A stretch of DNA of 53,152 nt from Carboxylicivirga caseinilyticus (GTDB taxonomy: Bacteria; Bacteroidota; Bacteroidia; Bacteroidales; Marinilabiliaceae), in contig JAFMVE010000041.1 in the NCBI GenBank assembly GCA_025499705.1, positions 1 to 53,152 of the forward strand, read 5' to 3'. The notes under the pieces were generated by a model, which saw only the letters and a list, made by a program, of their open reading frames with translations, was not told where the DNA came from and ran no database searches. This document shows positions 26,957 to 36,006 of the stretch, piece by piece (positions within the stretch are counted from its first letter, which is position 1; each line of letters opens with the position of its first letter). A program made the translations under genes and the position numbers.

Positions 26957-28387
26957 TTATGATTTCAATTGAGCCTCAATTTCTTTGATCTGCCCTTTAA
27001 AATCTTTATCGGTTTCAATTAAATTGTTCACAGCTTTACAGGCATGTAATACCGTTGCATGATCTTTCTTACCAATTTTAGCACCAATGGTCGACAATGA
27101 AGAATTGGTTAGTCCTTTACTGAAATACATGGCAACCTGACGAGCCTGTACTATTTCGCGTTTACGTGTTTTAGATTGCAACAAATCCAGATCCAATCCA
27201 AAATAGTCACATACTGTTTGCGAGATCGATTCAATCGAAATTTCTCTTGATGTCTTTTTAACAAGCTTATCAATGATGCCTTTAGCTGTTTCGAAGTTAA
27301 TTTCCTTCTTGTTCAATGTTGCCATGGCCAACAAAGAAATTAAAGCACCTTCCAACTCCCGAACATTGTTGATAACATTACTGGCAATGTAATACACAAC
27401 ATCTTCCGGCACGGTTAAACCATCATTATAGATTTTACGGTTTAAAATTTCAACACGTGTTTCGAAATCCGGAACCTGCAAATCAGCAGATAAACCCCAT
27501 TTAAATCTTGACAATAAACGATCTTCCATTCCAGCCAATTCAACCGGAGCCTTATCACTGGTAATAATTAACTGCTTACCTGTTTGATGCAAGTGATTGA
27601 AAATATGGAAGAATGTATTTTGAGTTTTTGTTTTTCCTGCAAATTCATGAACATCATCAATGATTAATACATCAATCATTTGATAAAAATTCAGAAAATC
27701 ATTTTGTGAATTATTCCTTACCGAATCAGTAAACTGAGTCTGAAATTTATTGGCATTAACATACAAAACCGTTTTTTCCGGCATTCTACGTTTCACTTCA
27801 ATACCAATGGATTGTGCAAGATGTGTTTTTCCCAATCCTGAGTTACCATGAAGAAACAACGGGTTAAAAGCTGTTTTACCAGGATTTTTTGCAACTGCCA
27901 TTGCAGCATTTCGTGCCAGGCGATTACAATCTCCTTCAATGTAATTCTCAAAATTATAGTCATTGTTTAACTGAGGATCAACATTTAACTTTTTTATCCC
28001 GGGTATCACAAAAGGGTTTCTTATATCAGGTCGGTCCTGATTAGTACTAACCGAAACAGGTCGATTACGCAAATCTGTTTTGTTAGTAGTTGGGAAATTT
28101 AAAGTATATGGTTTCCTGTTATTAATATGACTATTGTCCATCACAACATTATATTCGAGCTTAGCATTAGACCCCAGGCTTTTTCTAAGAGTCTTGCTTA
28201 GCAAATCGATATAATGCTCTTCCAGATATTCATAGAAGAATAAACTGGGAACCTGTATTGTTAGGATGTCTTTATCCAACTTAACAGGCTTAATAGGCTC
28301 GAACCAGGTTTGGTAACTAGTTTGGGGTATATTGTCTTTTATCACCTGAAGACAATTCGACCAAACATTAGAGTAATCGACATTCAT
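26957..28387 (-). CDS. dnaA: Chromosomal replication initiator DnaA
   Basis: Binds DnaA boxes at the origin and opens DNA for replication. The 476-residue protein has the N-terminal domain I (SNVWSNCLQVIKDNIPQTS), the flexible linker, the AAA+ core with Walker A HGNSGLGKTHLA and Walker B VLIIDDVHEF, sensor regions LLSRFKWG and NNVRELEGAL, and the C-terminal helix-turn-helix with the DnaA signature IGKKDHATVLHACKAV. All usual domains are complete. No dnaN or recF follows, as is often the case in this phylum. The 314-base upstream region is very AT-rich, but I saw no clear DnaA-box cluster. Confidence 0.96.
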   Translation of the reverse strand: MNVDYSNVWSNCLQVIKDNIPQTSYQTWFEPIKPVKLDKDILTIQVPSLFFYEYLEEHYIDLLSKTLRKSLGSNAKLEYNVVMDNSHINNRKPYTLNFPTTNKTDLRNRPVSVSTNQDRPDIRNPFVIPGIKKLNVDPQLNNDYNFENYIEGDCNRLARNAAMAVAKNPGKTAFNPLFLHGNSGLGKTHLAQSIGIEVKRRMPEKTVLYVNANKFQTQFTDSVRNNSQNDFLNFYQMIDVLIIDDVHEFAGKTKTQNTFFHIFNHLHQTGKQLIITSDKAPVELAGMEDRLLSRFKWGLSADLQVPDFETRVEILNRKIYNDGLTVPEDVVYYIASNVINNVRELEGALISLLAMATLNKKEINFETAKGIIDKLVKKTSREISIESISQTVCDYFGLDLDLLQSKTRKREIVQARQVAMYFSKGLTNSSLSTIGAKIGKKDHATVLHACKAVNNLIETDKDFKGQIKEIEAQLKS

Positions 28388-28701
28388 TCTTTTTTGTTTT
28401 CCTTTTTAAGCTTTATGTTCAACACTATCCCTTTTCCAAAAACAAAATTTGTGATAAAAAAATGGAAAAAAAAATATTAATTTTCTTGACATTCTCAATT
28501 TTATTGTTCTAATACTATAAATCAGCCTTTTAAAGATTTTCAGCCTAATTACCTGATTTTATGAATAATAAACAATTAACCCATATCTCTCAACATACCT
28601 TAATCGTTGTTATACCAAGCGATTTCGACTTTTTTGCAAAAAAATTTGATATTAGGGTAAAAAATATTTAATACTAAATTATTTATCAGAATATATATTT
28701 T
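28388..28701. other. AT-rich intergenic region upstream of dnaA
   Basis: No gene. The segment at 28637-28701 is nearly all A and T. I looked for DnaA boxes (TTATCCACA type) and saw only poor partial matches (for example TTATACCAA at 28609), and no TAnnTTTG on the minus strand. It probably holds the dnaA promoter and leader; an origin call is not supported. Confidence 0.4.
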
Positions 28702-29943
28702 TTATTCAGTAATTTTTTTGGCCTTTCTTACACTTAAAGATTGGCCATTTTCAAAGGCGACGATCTTTGCCTCATCATAAACAGGCCTTACTTCGTCATA
28801 AACTTTTTCTATTTGATCAAATGAACGGGCCTGACCAACCGAGTAGTAATATTTGGAGTTTCGATAATCTTCGAATACATTATACTTTCCATCCAAAATA
28901 ACAGAATCCATTTGAAGCGGTTTTTTTGATTCTTTCAACTGAACCTGATAAACAACACCAAGAACACCATAAGAGCCATCCGAAACGGTCACATTCTTAC
29001 CAAAATCAATGGCAGAAAAACTAACATACCTTTTAGGATTATGCCTCACATCAATCAACAATCTGTTTAAGCTGGCTGAAACTTCTGTAAGCGAATAATA
29101 CAATTCCTTATCATTCAGCATTAAACCCAAACTCCCCTCTCCTTCGTTTATAGTTGATAATAAATCAGAGGTTGAATTCAGTGTTTTCTTTAATGCCAAC
29201 AATGATTCATTCAATTGAGCATCTTCGAGCTGCTGACTAAAACCAGCCATACTTTGGAAAACAGTATCCATATACGGCCCCTGAGAAGTAAGCATCATCA
29301 TTACAGAATCAGTTCTCGTAATAACATTGGAAAAATCTCCACCATCATCCAGTTTTTTCGATAAATTATCTGAAATCCTTTGAAAATTCTCCATTGACTT
29401 ATTAAATGACTTCATTGATTCTTTAATACTGATTTTATTTTCTTCATCAACCAGATCGCCTAAATTGGTAAATACAGAATCTAGCTGAACGATCAAACGC
29501 TCTGCCTTGTCTTTTAGCGGTAGCACCTCCATACTCACCTGATCTTTGAGATCTCCCATTACTGATGTCATCATAGTATCACCATAAGCCAGCATATCAC
29601 CCGATTTACCAGGCAACAACTGAACGCCTTTGGTTCCCATCAAATCCAAACTATATATTTGAGCACGGGTATCTACGGGTAATGGGACTTCTTTCTGCAA
29701 TTCAAAGGTTACCAGAAAACGGTCTGCTAAAGTTGGATGAAAATCTATATCTCTTACGTATCCAATTTTAAATCCTTTATAATAAATAGGGCTGGCTTTT
29801 GTTAAGCCATCAATTCTGGCATATGTTCCATAATAGAAATCACCTATCTTTAATATATCTCTTCCACTTAAAAAATTAATTCCCCAAACCAGAACAACAA
29901 AGGCTACTAAAACCGTTAAACCTATTTTTATTTCTTTCTTCAT
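28702..29943 (-). CDS. MlaD/MCE-domain protein with SPOR-like C-terminus
   Basis: Lipid-trafficking periplasmic component of an Mla-type system. The 413-residue protein has one N-terminal membrane anchor (IGLTVLVAFVVLVWGINFL), the MCE domain (GTYARIDGLTKASPIYYKGF, residues about 40-115), a long helical region, and a C-terminal region from about residue 326 (YQVQLKESKKP to VRKAKKITE) that resembles the SPOR-like C-terminus of the amidase encoded upstream; several blocks line up (see findings). The frame is open to 29946 by TTG, but ATG at 29943 is the likely start. It follows the amidase by 36 bases. No mlaE or mlaF ABC genes are in the window. Confidence 0.85.
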   Translation of the reverse strand: MKKEIKIGLTVLVAFVVLVWGINFLSGRDILKIGDFYYGTYARIDGLTKASPIYYKGFKIGYVRDIDFHPTLADRFLVTFELQKEVPLPVDTRAQIYSLDLMGTKGVQLLPGKSGDMLAYGDTMMTSVMGDLKDQVSMEVLPLKDKAERLIVQLDSVFTNLGDLVDEENKISIKESMKSFNKSMENFQRISDNLSKKLDDGGDFSNVITRTDSVMMMLTSQGPYMDTVFQSMAGFSQQLEDAQLNESLLALKKTLNSTSDLLSTINEGEGSLGLMLNDKELYYSLTEVSASLNRLLIDVRHNPKRYVSFSAIDFGKNVTVSDGSYGVLGVVYQVQLKESKKPLQMDSVILDGKYNVFEDYRNSKYYYSVGQARSFDQIEKVYDEVRPVYDEAKIVAFENGQSLSVRKAKKITE

Positions 29944-29979
29944 CAATATGGGTTTTTGTTAATGTTTATTTTTGGGATA

Positions 29980-31083
29980 TTATTTATCGTTAGTCATTTT
30001 TCGAGCATCACTAACATTTATTTTCTGATCATTATGGAAAGCAACCACAAAAGCATCGTGCACTTCTTTTTTCACGGCTTTTAACTGTTCAACAATTTCG
30101 TTATAATCAGACACACATCTTGTAGTATACTTATAATATTGGCCTTCTTTATATTCCCAAAGGTCTTCAAACTTTTTGTAAATCTTGGTTCCGGCCTTAA
30201 TTTGAGCTTTTGATGATGCAATCTGAATACGATAATAAATTTCATTCTTAGCTTTGATTTTTGCCTGAGTCAGATCCTGCATCTTACTTTTCTCGTCATG
30301 CTCTGTTTTATAATCTCTAATAGCCCTGTACAATGCAGAAGCCATATAGGTTTTTCCTTCTTCAGAAGCTATAAACTTTTCTTCTTTATTATTACTCAAA
30401 AAACCAAGTTCAACCAAAACGCTTGGCATGGCAGCCTCGCGCAACACCAGAAATCCAGCTTGCTTCACTCCTCTGTCGTTTCGACCAACACGGCTATGGA
30501 ATTGATTTTGCACCAAAGATGCCACATGAATGCTTTGATCGAGATGCACATTCTGCATCAGCTCAAAAATAATATACGACTCCGGTGAATTCGGGTCGAA
30601 ACCTTCATAGGTAGTGCTATAGTCTTCCTCCAAAACAATTACAGAGTTTTCTTTCTTGGCAACCTCGAGGTTTTCTTCTGTACGATGAAGTCCAAGAACA
30701 AAAGTTTCGGCCCCGGCAATAGACGGAACACTGATTGAATTTGCATGAATTGATACAAAGAGGTCAGCTTTGTTCTTGTTTGCTATTTCAGCTCTTTTGT
30801 TAAGAGGTACAAAAACATCTTTTGAGCGTGTGTACACAACCTTCACTTCAGGTAGATATTCATTAATATAGGCACCCAGTTTCAAAGCCACATCCAGTAC
30901 AATGTCCTTTTCTTTTGACATTTTACCAATTGCACCAGGATCTTTTCCACCATGGCCTGCATCAATAACAATAGTATTAAACTTAATAGCCTCTTGTCCT
31001 ACCAGCTCGTTTTCAGTTAAAAACAATAAAAAACCTATAATTACTGAAAAAACTATGCGTGTATATCGTGGAAAAATTGTCAT
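29980..31083 (-). CDS. N-acetylmuramoyl-L-alanine amidase with SPOR-like domain
   Basis: Zinc enzyme that cuts the bond between MurNAc and the peptide stem to split daughter-cell walls. The 367-residue protein has a membrane-directed signal (IVFSVIIGFLLFL), then Amidase_3: IVIDAGHGGKDPGAIG (zinc His and catalytic region), VSIHANSI (zinc His), and VLVELGFLSN with the catalytic Glu. The C-terminal 86 residues (from about 282, YYRIQIASSKAQ to SDARKMTND) are SPOR-like and probably bind denuded peptidoglycan at division sites. It is the upstream member of a likely operon with the MCE protein. ftsE elsewhere in the window is a functional relative, since FtsEX activates such amidases. Confidence 0.9.
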   Translation of the reverse strand: MTIFPRYTRIVFSVIIGFLLFLTENELVGQEAIKFNTIVIDAGHGGKDPGAIGKMSKEKDIVLDVALKLGAYINEYLPEVKVVYTRSKDVFVPLNKRAEIANKNKADLFVSIHANSISVPSIAGAETFVLGLHRTEENLEVAKKENSVIVLEEDYSTTYEGFDPNSPESYIIFELMQNVHLDQSIHVASLVQNQFHSRVGRNDRGVKQAGFLVLREAAMPSVLVELGFLSNNKEEKFIASEEGKTYMASALYRAIRDYKTEHDEKSKMQDLTQAKIKAKNEIYYRIQIASSKAQIKAGTKIYKKFEDLWEYKEGQYYKYTTRCVSDYNEIVEQLKAVKKEVHDAFVVAFHNDQKINVSDARKMTNDK

Positions 31084-31102
31084 ACTTTTACAAATTACTG
31101 TT

Positions 31103-31110
31103 CAAAAATA
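31103..31110 (-). promoter_or_regulatory. Candidate -7 element for the amidase gene
   Basis: The minus strand reads TATTTTTG 20-27 bases before the amidase ATG. No convincing -33 box is placed 19 bp upstream. Confidence 0.3.
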
Positions 31111-31189
31111 GGAAAATATTGACGAGATAAAAAAGTAGCCGGTTTTACCTATTTTTTTTATGTAATCCGCAACGTGCGCAATTTTTATT

Positions 31190-31197
31190 TATTTTTG
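31190..31197 (+). promoter_or_regulatory. Candidate -7 element for lptD
   Basis: TATTTTTG at 31190-31197 matches TAnnTTTG and lies 16 bases before the chosen lptD ATG (31213). It would start transcription downstream of the earlier in-frame GTG at 31174, excluding that start. Confidence 0.4.
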
Positions 31198-31212
31198 TGG
31201 ACGCTTGAAAAA

Positions 31213-34032
31213 ATGACCACTTTGACAATTCTACACACACAACATAGTAGACTGCTAAAAATCATGTTGATAACAACATTATTGGCAGTTGTTTTTTTTC
31301 ATAGTGTTAAATCAAATGCTCAATCTACGGAATTGAGACCTGTGATGAGACCGACAGCATTTCAGTTAGATTCATTAAATGATCCTATCTTAAGAAATGA
31401 CACTCTTAGAAATAGGATTCAGGAACCTCCTTCACAAACACAAGACACTATAAATAAACCTCCTACAACTTCAAATCCGAACACCTTTATAATTGATTCT
31501 GAAGTAAAGTACAAAGCAAAAGACTCTATTTTTACAGATATGGTAACCAAGAAAACCTATTTGTATGGTGAAGCCGAGCTAAGTTATCAGGACATTTTAT
31601 TAACTGCCAACACTATTATTCTTGATATGGACAGCAGTATTGCTGTTGCATACGGAACAAAAGACTCTCTGAATAACGAAATTGGTTTACCTGTCTTTAA
31701 AGATCCAAGTGGCGAATACCAGATGAGAGAAATGAAATATAATTTCAAAACTGAAAAAGCCATTATCAAGCATATTGTTACTGAACAAGGGGAAGGTTTT
31801 GTTGTAGGAGACAGAGCTAAAAAGATTGAAGATGATGCATACTGTATGAAAGATGCCAGGTATACCACCTGCGATCATCATGATCATCCTCACTTTTATC
31901 TGAATTTGACCAAAGCAAAGGTAATCCCTGGTAAAAAAACCATTACAGGCCCTGCATATTTGGTTCTGGAGGATGTAAAACTACCATTGTTCATACCTTT
32001 TGCAATGATTCCTAGTACTTCCACTTATAGTTCCGGTTTTATATTTCCATCCTATCGCGACGAAACAATTCGTGGATTCGGACTTACAGAAGGAGGTTAC
32101 TATTGGGCAGCCAACGATTATTTTGATCTGACATTGAAGGGAGACATATTCACCAACGGCTCCTGGGCTTCCAGAACAACAACCAACTATAAGGTACGAT
32201 ATAAATACAGTGGAAGGTTCAACTTTCAGTACATGGAAAACCTTTACAGCGAGAAAGATCTTCCTGATTTCAAAAAAACAAAGGATATGTCTATCACCTG
32301 GAGTCATCGACAGGATCAAAAAGCAAATCCTTATCAAACCTTCTCGGCCAGTGTAAATTATTCAACCAGTTCGTACGACCAGAATAATATTAATTCTCTT
32401 GGAACTGTAAACAGTAGCGACATTTCAAGAAATACCAAACGATCAAGTATTTCGTATAGTAAACGATGGGCAGGCAAACCTTTTAACTTATCGTTAAACC
32501 TTTTACACTCTCAAAATAGTCGCGACACAACAATTGACTTAACAATACCTGACGTTACCTTTACTGTAAACCGATTTTATCCTTTTAAAAAGAAGAATAA
32601 AGTAGGTACTAATGAGAACTTTCTTGAAAAAATAAGTTTATCATACACTGGTAATGCCAAGAACTACGTAAGTGCTAAAGAGTATGAATTAGGTTTTACA
32701 GGCGATCACTTTACCAATCAATGGAAGAACGGTATGCAACACAGCATCCCGGTTTCAATGAATTTTAAATTCTTAAAACACTTTACCTTAAATCCATCTT
32801 TTAACTACAAAGAACGTTGGTATCTCTCCAGGACTGAACAGTATTGGGATGAAGATGAGCAAGAAATTGTTAAAAGTGATCCTATCTCAGGCTTTAACAG
32901 AGCCTACGACTATAGTTTAAGTGCTGGAACATCCACAAAAGTTTACACCACTTTTACTCCTTGGAAAAAACTATTTGGAGATAAGGTTCAAGCGATACGT
33001 CACGTTGCCACTCCATCTGTTTCATTCTCTTACAGTCCCGACTTTAGTGATCCTAAATATGGTTTCTACGATTGGTTTGAATACTACAACCAAAGCACTG
33101 ATAAAGTAGTACGCAAGAAATACTCCTATTACGAAGGATATCTTTATGGTACCCCTGGTTCAGGTGAATCAGGATCTATGGGAATCAGCTTAGGCAACAC
33201 CCTTGAGATGAAACTTAAAAACAAAAATGATTCTGTAACAAAAGTTAAGATACTCGAAAGTTTAAATTTTAGTTCAAGTTATAATTTCCTGGCCGACTCA
33301 TTGAAACTATCGACCATTAACATGTCTGGCAGAACAAAAATTTTAGGAACCAATATCAATTTTGGTGCCCGGTTCGATCCATATGCTATGGATACAACCA
33401 GTACAGGTAACCCAATAAGGGTTGATCAGTTCACAGTTAATAATGGAAAATTAGCCCGTTTAACAAGTGCCAACCTAAGCTTTGGATACAGTATAGGATC
33501 TGACACATTCAAGAAAAAGAAAGAAAACACTGATCCAAATGAGGACCAAAGTCAGGAACCACCTAACATGGATGCTTTAAATCCGGATGATCCAACTTCA
33601 GGGTTACCCCAATTTGGTGAAGATGACAACAGAAATCTAACTGCAGGAGATGATGGCTATGCCGACTTTTCAATACCCTGGAACATATCATTTAATTATT
33701 CCTTAAGGCTTTCGCAGGGAACCTTTAACAAGGATAAGATGGATTACGACTTTAAGGTAACATCAGATGTTAACTTTAATGGTAACTTTTCTCTTACTCC
33801 TAAATGGAAAATCAACTTTTCTTCGGGATATAGTTTCGATCAAAAGTCGTTGGCACACACCAGCATGGGAATCAGCCGCGATTTACATTGTTGGAGCATG
33901 AATTTTAGTTTGGTTCCAGTTGGCCGATATAAATCATATTTCTTTACTATCAGGGTAAATTCGAGCATGTTGCAGGATTTAAAATATGAAAAACGTAACA
34001 GTGCACGAGACAATTCGAACTTTTACAATTAA
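31213..34032 (+). CDS. lptD: LPS-assembly outer-membrane protein LptD
   Basis: Inserts lipopolysaccharide into the outer leaflet of the outer membrane. The 939-residue protein has a signal peptide (IMLITTLLAVVFFHSVKSNAQ), a linker rich in Pro, Ser and Thr, the periplasmic OstA/LptA-like jellyroll with YLYGEAELSYQDILLTANTI, and then a large beta-barrel with many alternating strands. Bacteroidota LptD proteins have this long form and vary in barrel sequence. The frame is open from 31174 by GTG, but ATG at 31213 is downstream of a candidate promoter. Divergent from the amidase; ridA follows after 87 bases. The LptE partner is not in the window. Confidence 0.86.
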   Translation: MTTLTILHTQHSRLLKIMLITTLLAVVFFHSVKSNAQSTELRPVMRPTAFQLDSLNDPILRNDTLRNRIQEPPSQTQDTINKPPTTSNPNTFIIDSEVKYKAKDSIFTDMVTKKTYLYGEAELSYQDILLTANTIILDMDSSIAVAYGTKDSLNNEIGLPVFKDPSGEYQMREMKYNFKTEKAIIKHIVTEQGEGFVVGDRAKKIEDDAYCMKDARYTTCDHHDHPHFYLNLTKAKVIPGKKTITGPAYLVLEDVKLPLFIPFAMIPSTSTYSSGFIFPSYRDETIRGFGLTEGGYYWAANDYFDLTLKGDIFTNGSWASRTTTNYKVRYKYSGRFNFQYMENLYSEKDLPDFKKTKDMSITWSHRQDQKANPYQTFSASVNYSTSSYDQNNINSLGTVNSSDISRNTKRSSISYSKRWAGKPFNLSLNLLHSQNSRDTTIDLTIPDVTFTVNRFYPFKKKNKVGTNENFLEKISLSYTGNAKNYVSAKEYELGFTGDHFTNQWKNGMQHSIPVSMNFKFLKHFTLNPSFNYKERWYLSRTEQYWDEDEQEIVKSDPISGFNRAYDYSLSAGTSTKVYTTFTPWKKLFGDKVQAIRHVATPSVSFSYSPDFSDPKYGFYDWFEYYNQSTDKVVRKKYSYYEGYLYGTPGSGESGSMGISLGNTLEMKLKNKNDSVTKVKILESLNFSSSYNFLADSLKLSTINMSGRTKILGTNINFGARFDPYAMDTTSTGNPIRVDQFTVNNGKLARLTSANLSFGYSIGSDTFKKKKENTDPNEDQSQEPPNMDALNPDDPTSGLPQFGEDDNRNLTAGDDGYADFSIPWNISFNYSLRLSQGTFNKDKMDYDFKVTSDVNFNGNFSLTPKWKINFSSGYSFDQKSLAHTSMGISRDLHCWSMNFSLVPVGRYKSYFFTIRVNSSMLQDLKYEKRNSARDNSNFYN

Positions 34033-34119
34033 GCATAAAGCATTTAAATTAAATTACTTATTCCGAAATCCTCAAAAACTTTTGTCTAAATTGAGGTTTC
34101 ATTTTAAAAATATATACTC

Positions 34120-34497
34120 ATGAAAAAAATAATATCAACAACCAATGCTCCGGGAGCCATTGGCCCATACAGTCAGGCAGTAGAAGTAAACGGAACCTTA
34201 TATATTTCAGGTCAGGTACCTGTTGATCCTGCCACAGGTAAAGTTGTAGAAGGTGGCATTACAGAACAAACAGAGCAGGTAATGAAAAATATCGGAGCTA
34301 TACTGGAAGAAGCCGGGTATACTTTTGCCGATGTTGTAAAATCAACATGCCTGTTAAGCGACATGGCTAACTTTAAAGCAATGAACGAAGTTTACGGATC
34401 GAGATATCCGGTTAACCCTCCGGCAAGAGCAGCTTTTGCAGTTAAAGAATTGCCATTGGGTGTTTTAATCGAAATTGAAACAGTGGCTGTTAAGTAA
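34120..34497 (+). CDS. ridA: RidA family reactive-intermediate deaminase
   Basis: Hydrolyses reactive enamines and imines formed by PLP-dependent dehydratases to stable ketoacids. The 125-residue protein is a typical single-domain trimer-former: GAIGPYSQAVEVNGTLYISGQ, the conserved Arg in NPPARAAFAV and the Glu in IEIETVAV. No signal peptide, so cytoplasmic. It lies 87 bases after lptD and before a plus-strand hairpin; it may be transcribed with or apart from lptD. Confidence 0.94.
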   Translation: MKKIISTTNAPGAIGPYSQAVEVNGTLYISGQVPVDPATGKVVEGGITEQTEQVMKNIGAILEEAGYTFADVVKSTCLLSDMANFKAMNEVYGSRYPVNPPARAAFAVKELPLGVLIEIETVAVK

Positions 34498-34518
34498 ACA
34501 GCATACAAAATACTTCTG

Positions 34519-34552
34519 AAACTGTTTTTCAATAATGAGAAGCAGTTTTTTT
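34519..34552 (+). terminator. Terminator of ridA
   Basis: AAACTG (34519-34524) pairs with CAGTTT (34543-34548) with further interrupted pairing inside, followed by a T-rich tail. Imperfect stem, but a clear T run. Confidence 0.55.
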
Positions 34553-34580
34553 ATATCCTGAATACAGCTACCATTAAGAC

Positions 34581-34613
34581 AAAAAGAAAACCACCATGTC
34601 CCCATGGTGGTTT
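34581..34613 (-). terminator. Terminator of the rpsF-rpsR-rplI operon
   Basis: AAACCACCATG (34588-34598), 4-base loop, CATGGTGGTTT (34603-34613): perfect 11-bp stem, with CTTTTTG following on the minus strand. It lies about 50 bases after the rplI stop. Confidence 0.78.
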
Positions 34614-34663
34614 ATGTTTGTTTGAAAAATGTTTTTTTAATAATCCGAGATTAATAAAAAATG

Positions 34664-35107
34664 TTACTCGGCAACAACCTCAATAGAGATGTCAACCTTC
34701 ACTTCACGATGCAATTTGATAGTTGCAGTATAAGTACCCAATTCTTTGGCATCTTCTTTCATAGAAATGTTTTTACGATCAACGTCAAAACCTTCTTTAG
34801 TTAATGCCTCAGCGATCTGAATAGTGTTTACCGAACCAAAAATCTTACCTGTCTGGCTAGCTTTAGCACCAATGGTAAATGACTTACCTTCCAATGTTTT
34901 AGCTACCTCAAGGGCATCATTTTTAATTTTCTCTTCTTTATGAGCACGTTGTCTCATGTTTTCTTCGTGTACTTTCTTGGCAGAAGCAGTAGCTAGTACA
35001 GCCATTCCGCGAGGAATTAAATAGTTACGTCCGTAACCATTTTTCACAGTAACAATTTCGTTCTTGTGGCCAAGATTCTGAATATCTTCTTTAAGAATAA
35101 TTTCCAT
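34664..35107 (-). CDS. rplI: Large-subunit ribosomal protein L9
   Basis: Protein of the 50S subunit at the base of the L1 stalk, helps keep the reading frame. The 147-residue protein shows the N-terminal rRNA-binding motif (MEIILKEDIQNLGHKNEIVTV then GYGRNYLIPRGMA) and the connecting helix and C-terminal domain. Last gene of the usual Bacteroidota order rpsF-rpsR-rplI, 18 bases after rpsR. Confidence 0.96.
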   Translation of the reverse strand: MEIILKEDIQNLGHKNEIVTVKNGYGRNYLIPRGMAVLATASAKKVHEENMRQRAHKEEKIKNDALEVAKTLEGKSFTIGAKASQTGKIFGSVNTIQIAEALTKEGFDVDRKNISMKEDAKELGTYTATIKLHREVKVDISIEVVAE

Positions 35108-35125
35108 CGTAAATCCTCCTTTTTC

Positions 35126-35395
35126 TTATTTCATCAAATCGGTTACGTATGGCAACAAGGCCAAGTGACGCGCTCTCTTAACAGCCTGAGCTACTTTTCT
35201 TTGATATTTCAAAGAAGTACCAGTAAGACGACGAGGTAAAATTTTACCTTGCTCGTTTAAGAACTTCTTCAAAAACTCAGGATCTTTGTAATCGATGTAC
35301 TTGATCTTGTTTTTCTTAAAACGACAGTACTTTTTCTTCTTAATCTCTACTGATGGAGGAGTAAGATATCTGATTTCTGATTGATTCTGTGCCAT
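35126..35395 (-). CDS. rpsR: Small-subunit ribosomal protein S18
   Basis: 30S protein on the platform next to S6 and S11. The 89-residue protein has the family core: [21 protein letters not shown] (Cys-containing), [17 protein letters not shown] and [15 protein letters not shown]. Sits between rpsF (3 bases upstream) and rplI. Confidence 0.96.
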   Translation of the reverse strand: MAQNQSEIRYLTPPSVEIKKKKYCRFKKNKIKYIDYKDPEFLKKFLNEQGKILPRRLTGTSLKYQRKVAQAVKRARHLALLPYVTDLMK

Positions 35396-35398
35396 GGT

Positions 35399-35746
35399 CT
35401 AGTTCTCCTTTTCTTCTTTTTTGTTAGCTCTTCTTTTTTCTGCATACGCCTTTGCGTATTTGTCAAGCTTGAATGTCAAAAAGCGAATAACACGCTCATC
35501 ACGACGGAAAGCTGTCTCCAATGTTGCAACGAATTCAGGTTCAGCATCGAACTCAAACAACTGGTAGAAACCCGTAGATTTCTTCTGAATTGGGTAAGCC
35601 AATTTACGTAGGCCCCAATTTTCTTCGTTTACTATTTTACCTCCATTCTCGGTTATCAAACCTTTGAATTTTTCTACCGCTTCCTTCATCTGAACATCAG
35701 ACAAAACGGGAGTTAAAATGAAAACGGTTTCATAATGATTCAACAT
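35399..35746 (-). CDS. rpsF: Small-subunit ribosomal protein S6
   Basis: 30S protein that pairs with S18. The 115-residue protein shows [34 protein letters not shown] and [14 protein letters not shown], followed by a Lys/Glu-rich tail common in Bacteroidota. First gene of the operon with a clean promoter at 35784-35814; in other bacteria S6-S18 can repress this operon through the leader, but the 30-base leader here shows no obvious fold. Confidence 0.96.
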   Translation of the reverse strand: MLNHYETVFILTPVLSDVQMKEAVEKFKGLITENGGKIVNEENWGLRKLAYPIQKKSTGFYQLFEFDAEPEFVATLETAFRRDERVIRFLTFKLDKYAKAYAEKRRANKKEEKEN

Positions 35747-35783
35747 ATCTTCTTAATTTTTAGAAGGTTTTAAATTCAGGGCG

Positions 35784-35814
35784 CAAAGATAGAAATAAAA
35801 TACTTAGAAACAAA
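35784..35814 (-). promoter_or_regulatory. Consensus promoter of the rpsF operon
   Basis: On the minus strand TTTG (plus 35811-35814), 19 bp, TATCTTTG (plus 35784-35791), a full match to both Bacteroidota boxes and their spacing. Transcription should start near 35777, giving a leader of about 30 bases. Confidence 0.65.
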
Positions 35815-36006
35815 GAAGTTAGTAAACTAAAGCCCAAAGTAAAAGGTAAAAGGCAAAAATATTCCGAAGCACAAAGTCTGACAGTCCGACAATTGCACTT
35901 CCTCTTTTTCGCCTCTCAATCGAAAATTGATTTATTGAATCATTGGCAATAAAATCAATCCAACCTCAAACTTCCGTCCTCGGTCTTCTGTCATGTGTCT
36001 CCTATC

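Noticed and set aside
28388-28701. Origin of replication next to dnaA
   Set aside because: No DnaA-box cluster is visible; AT-richness alone is not enough.
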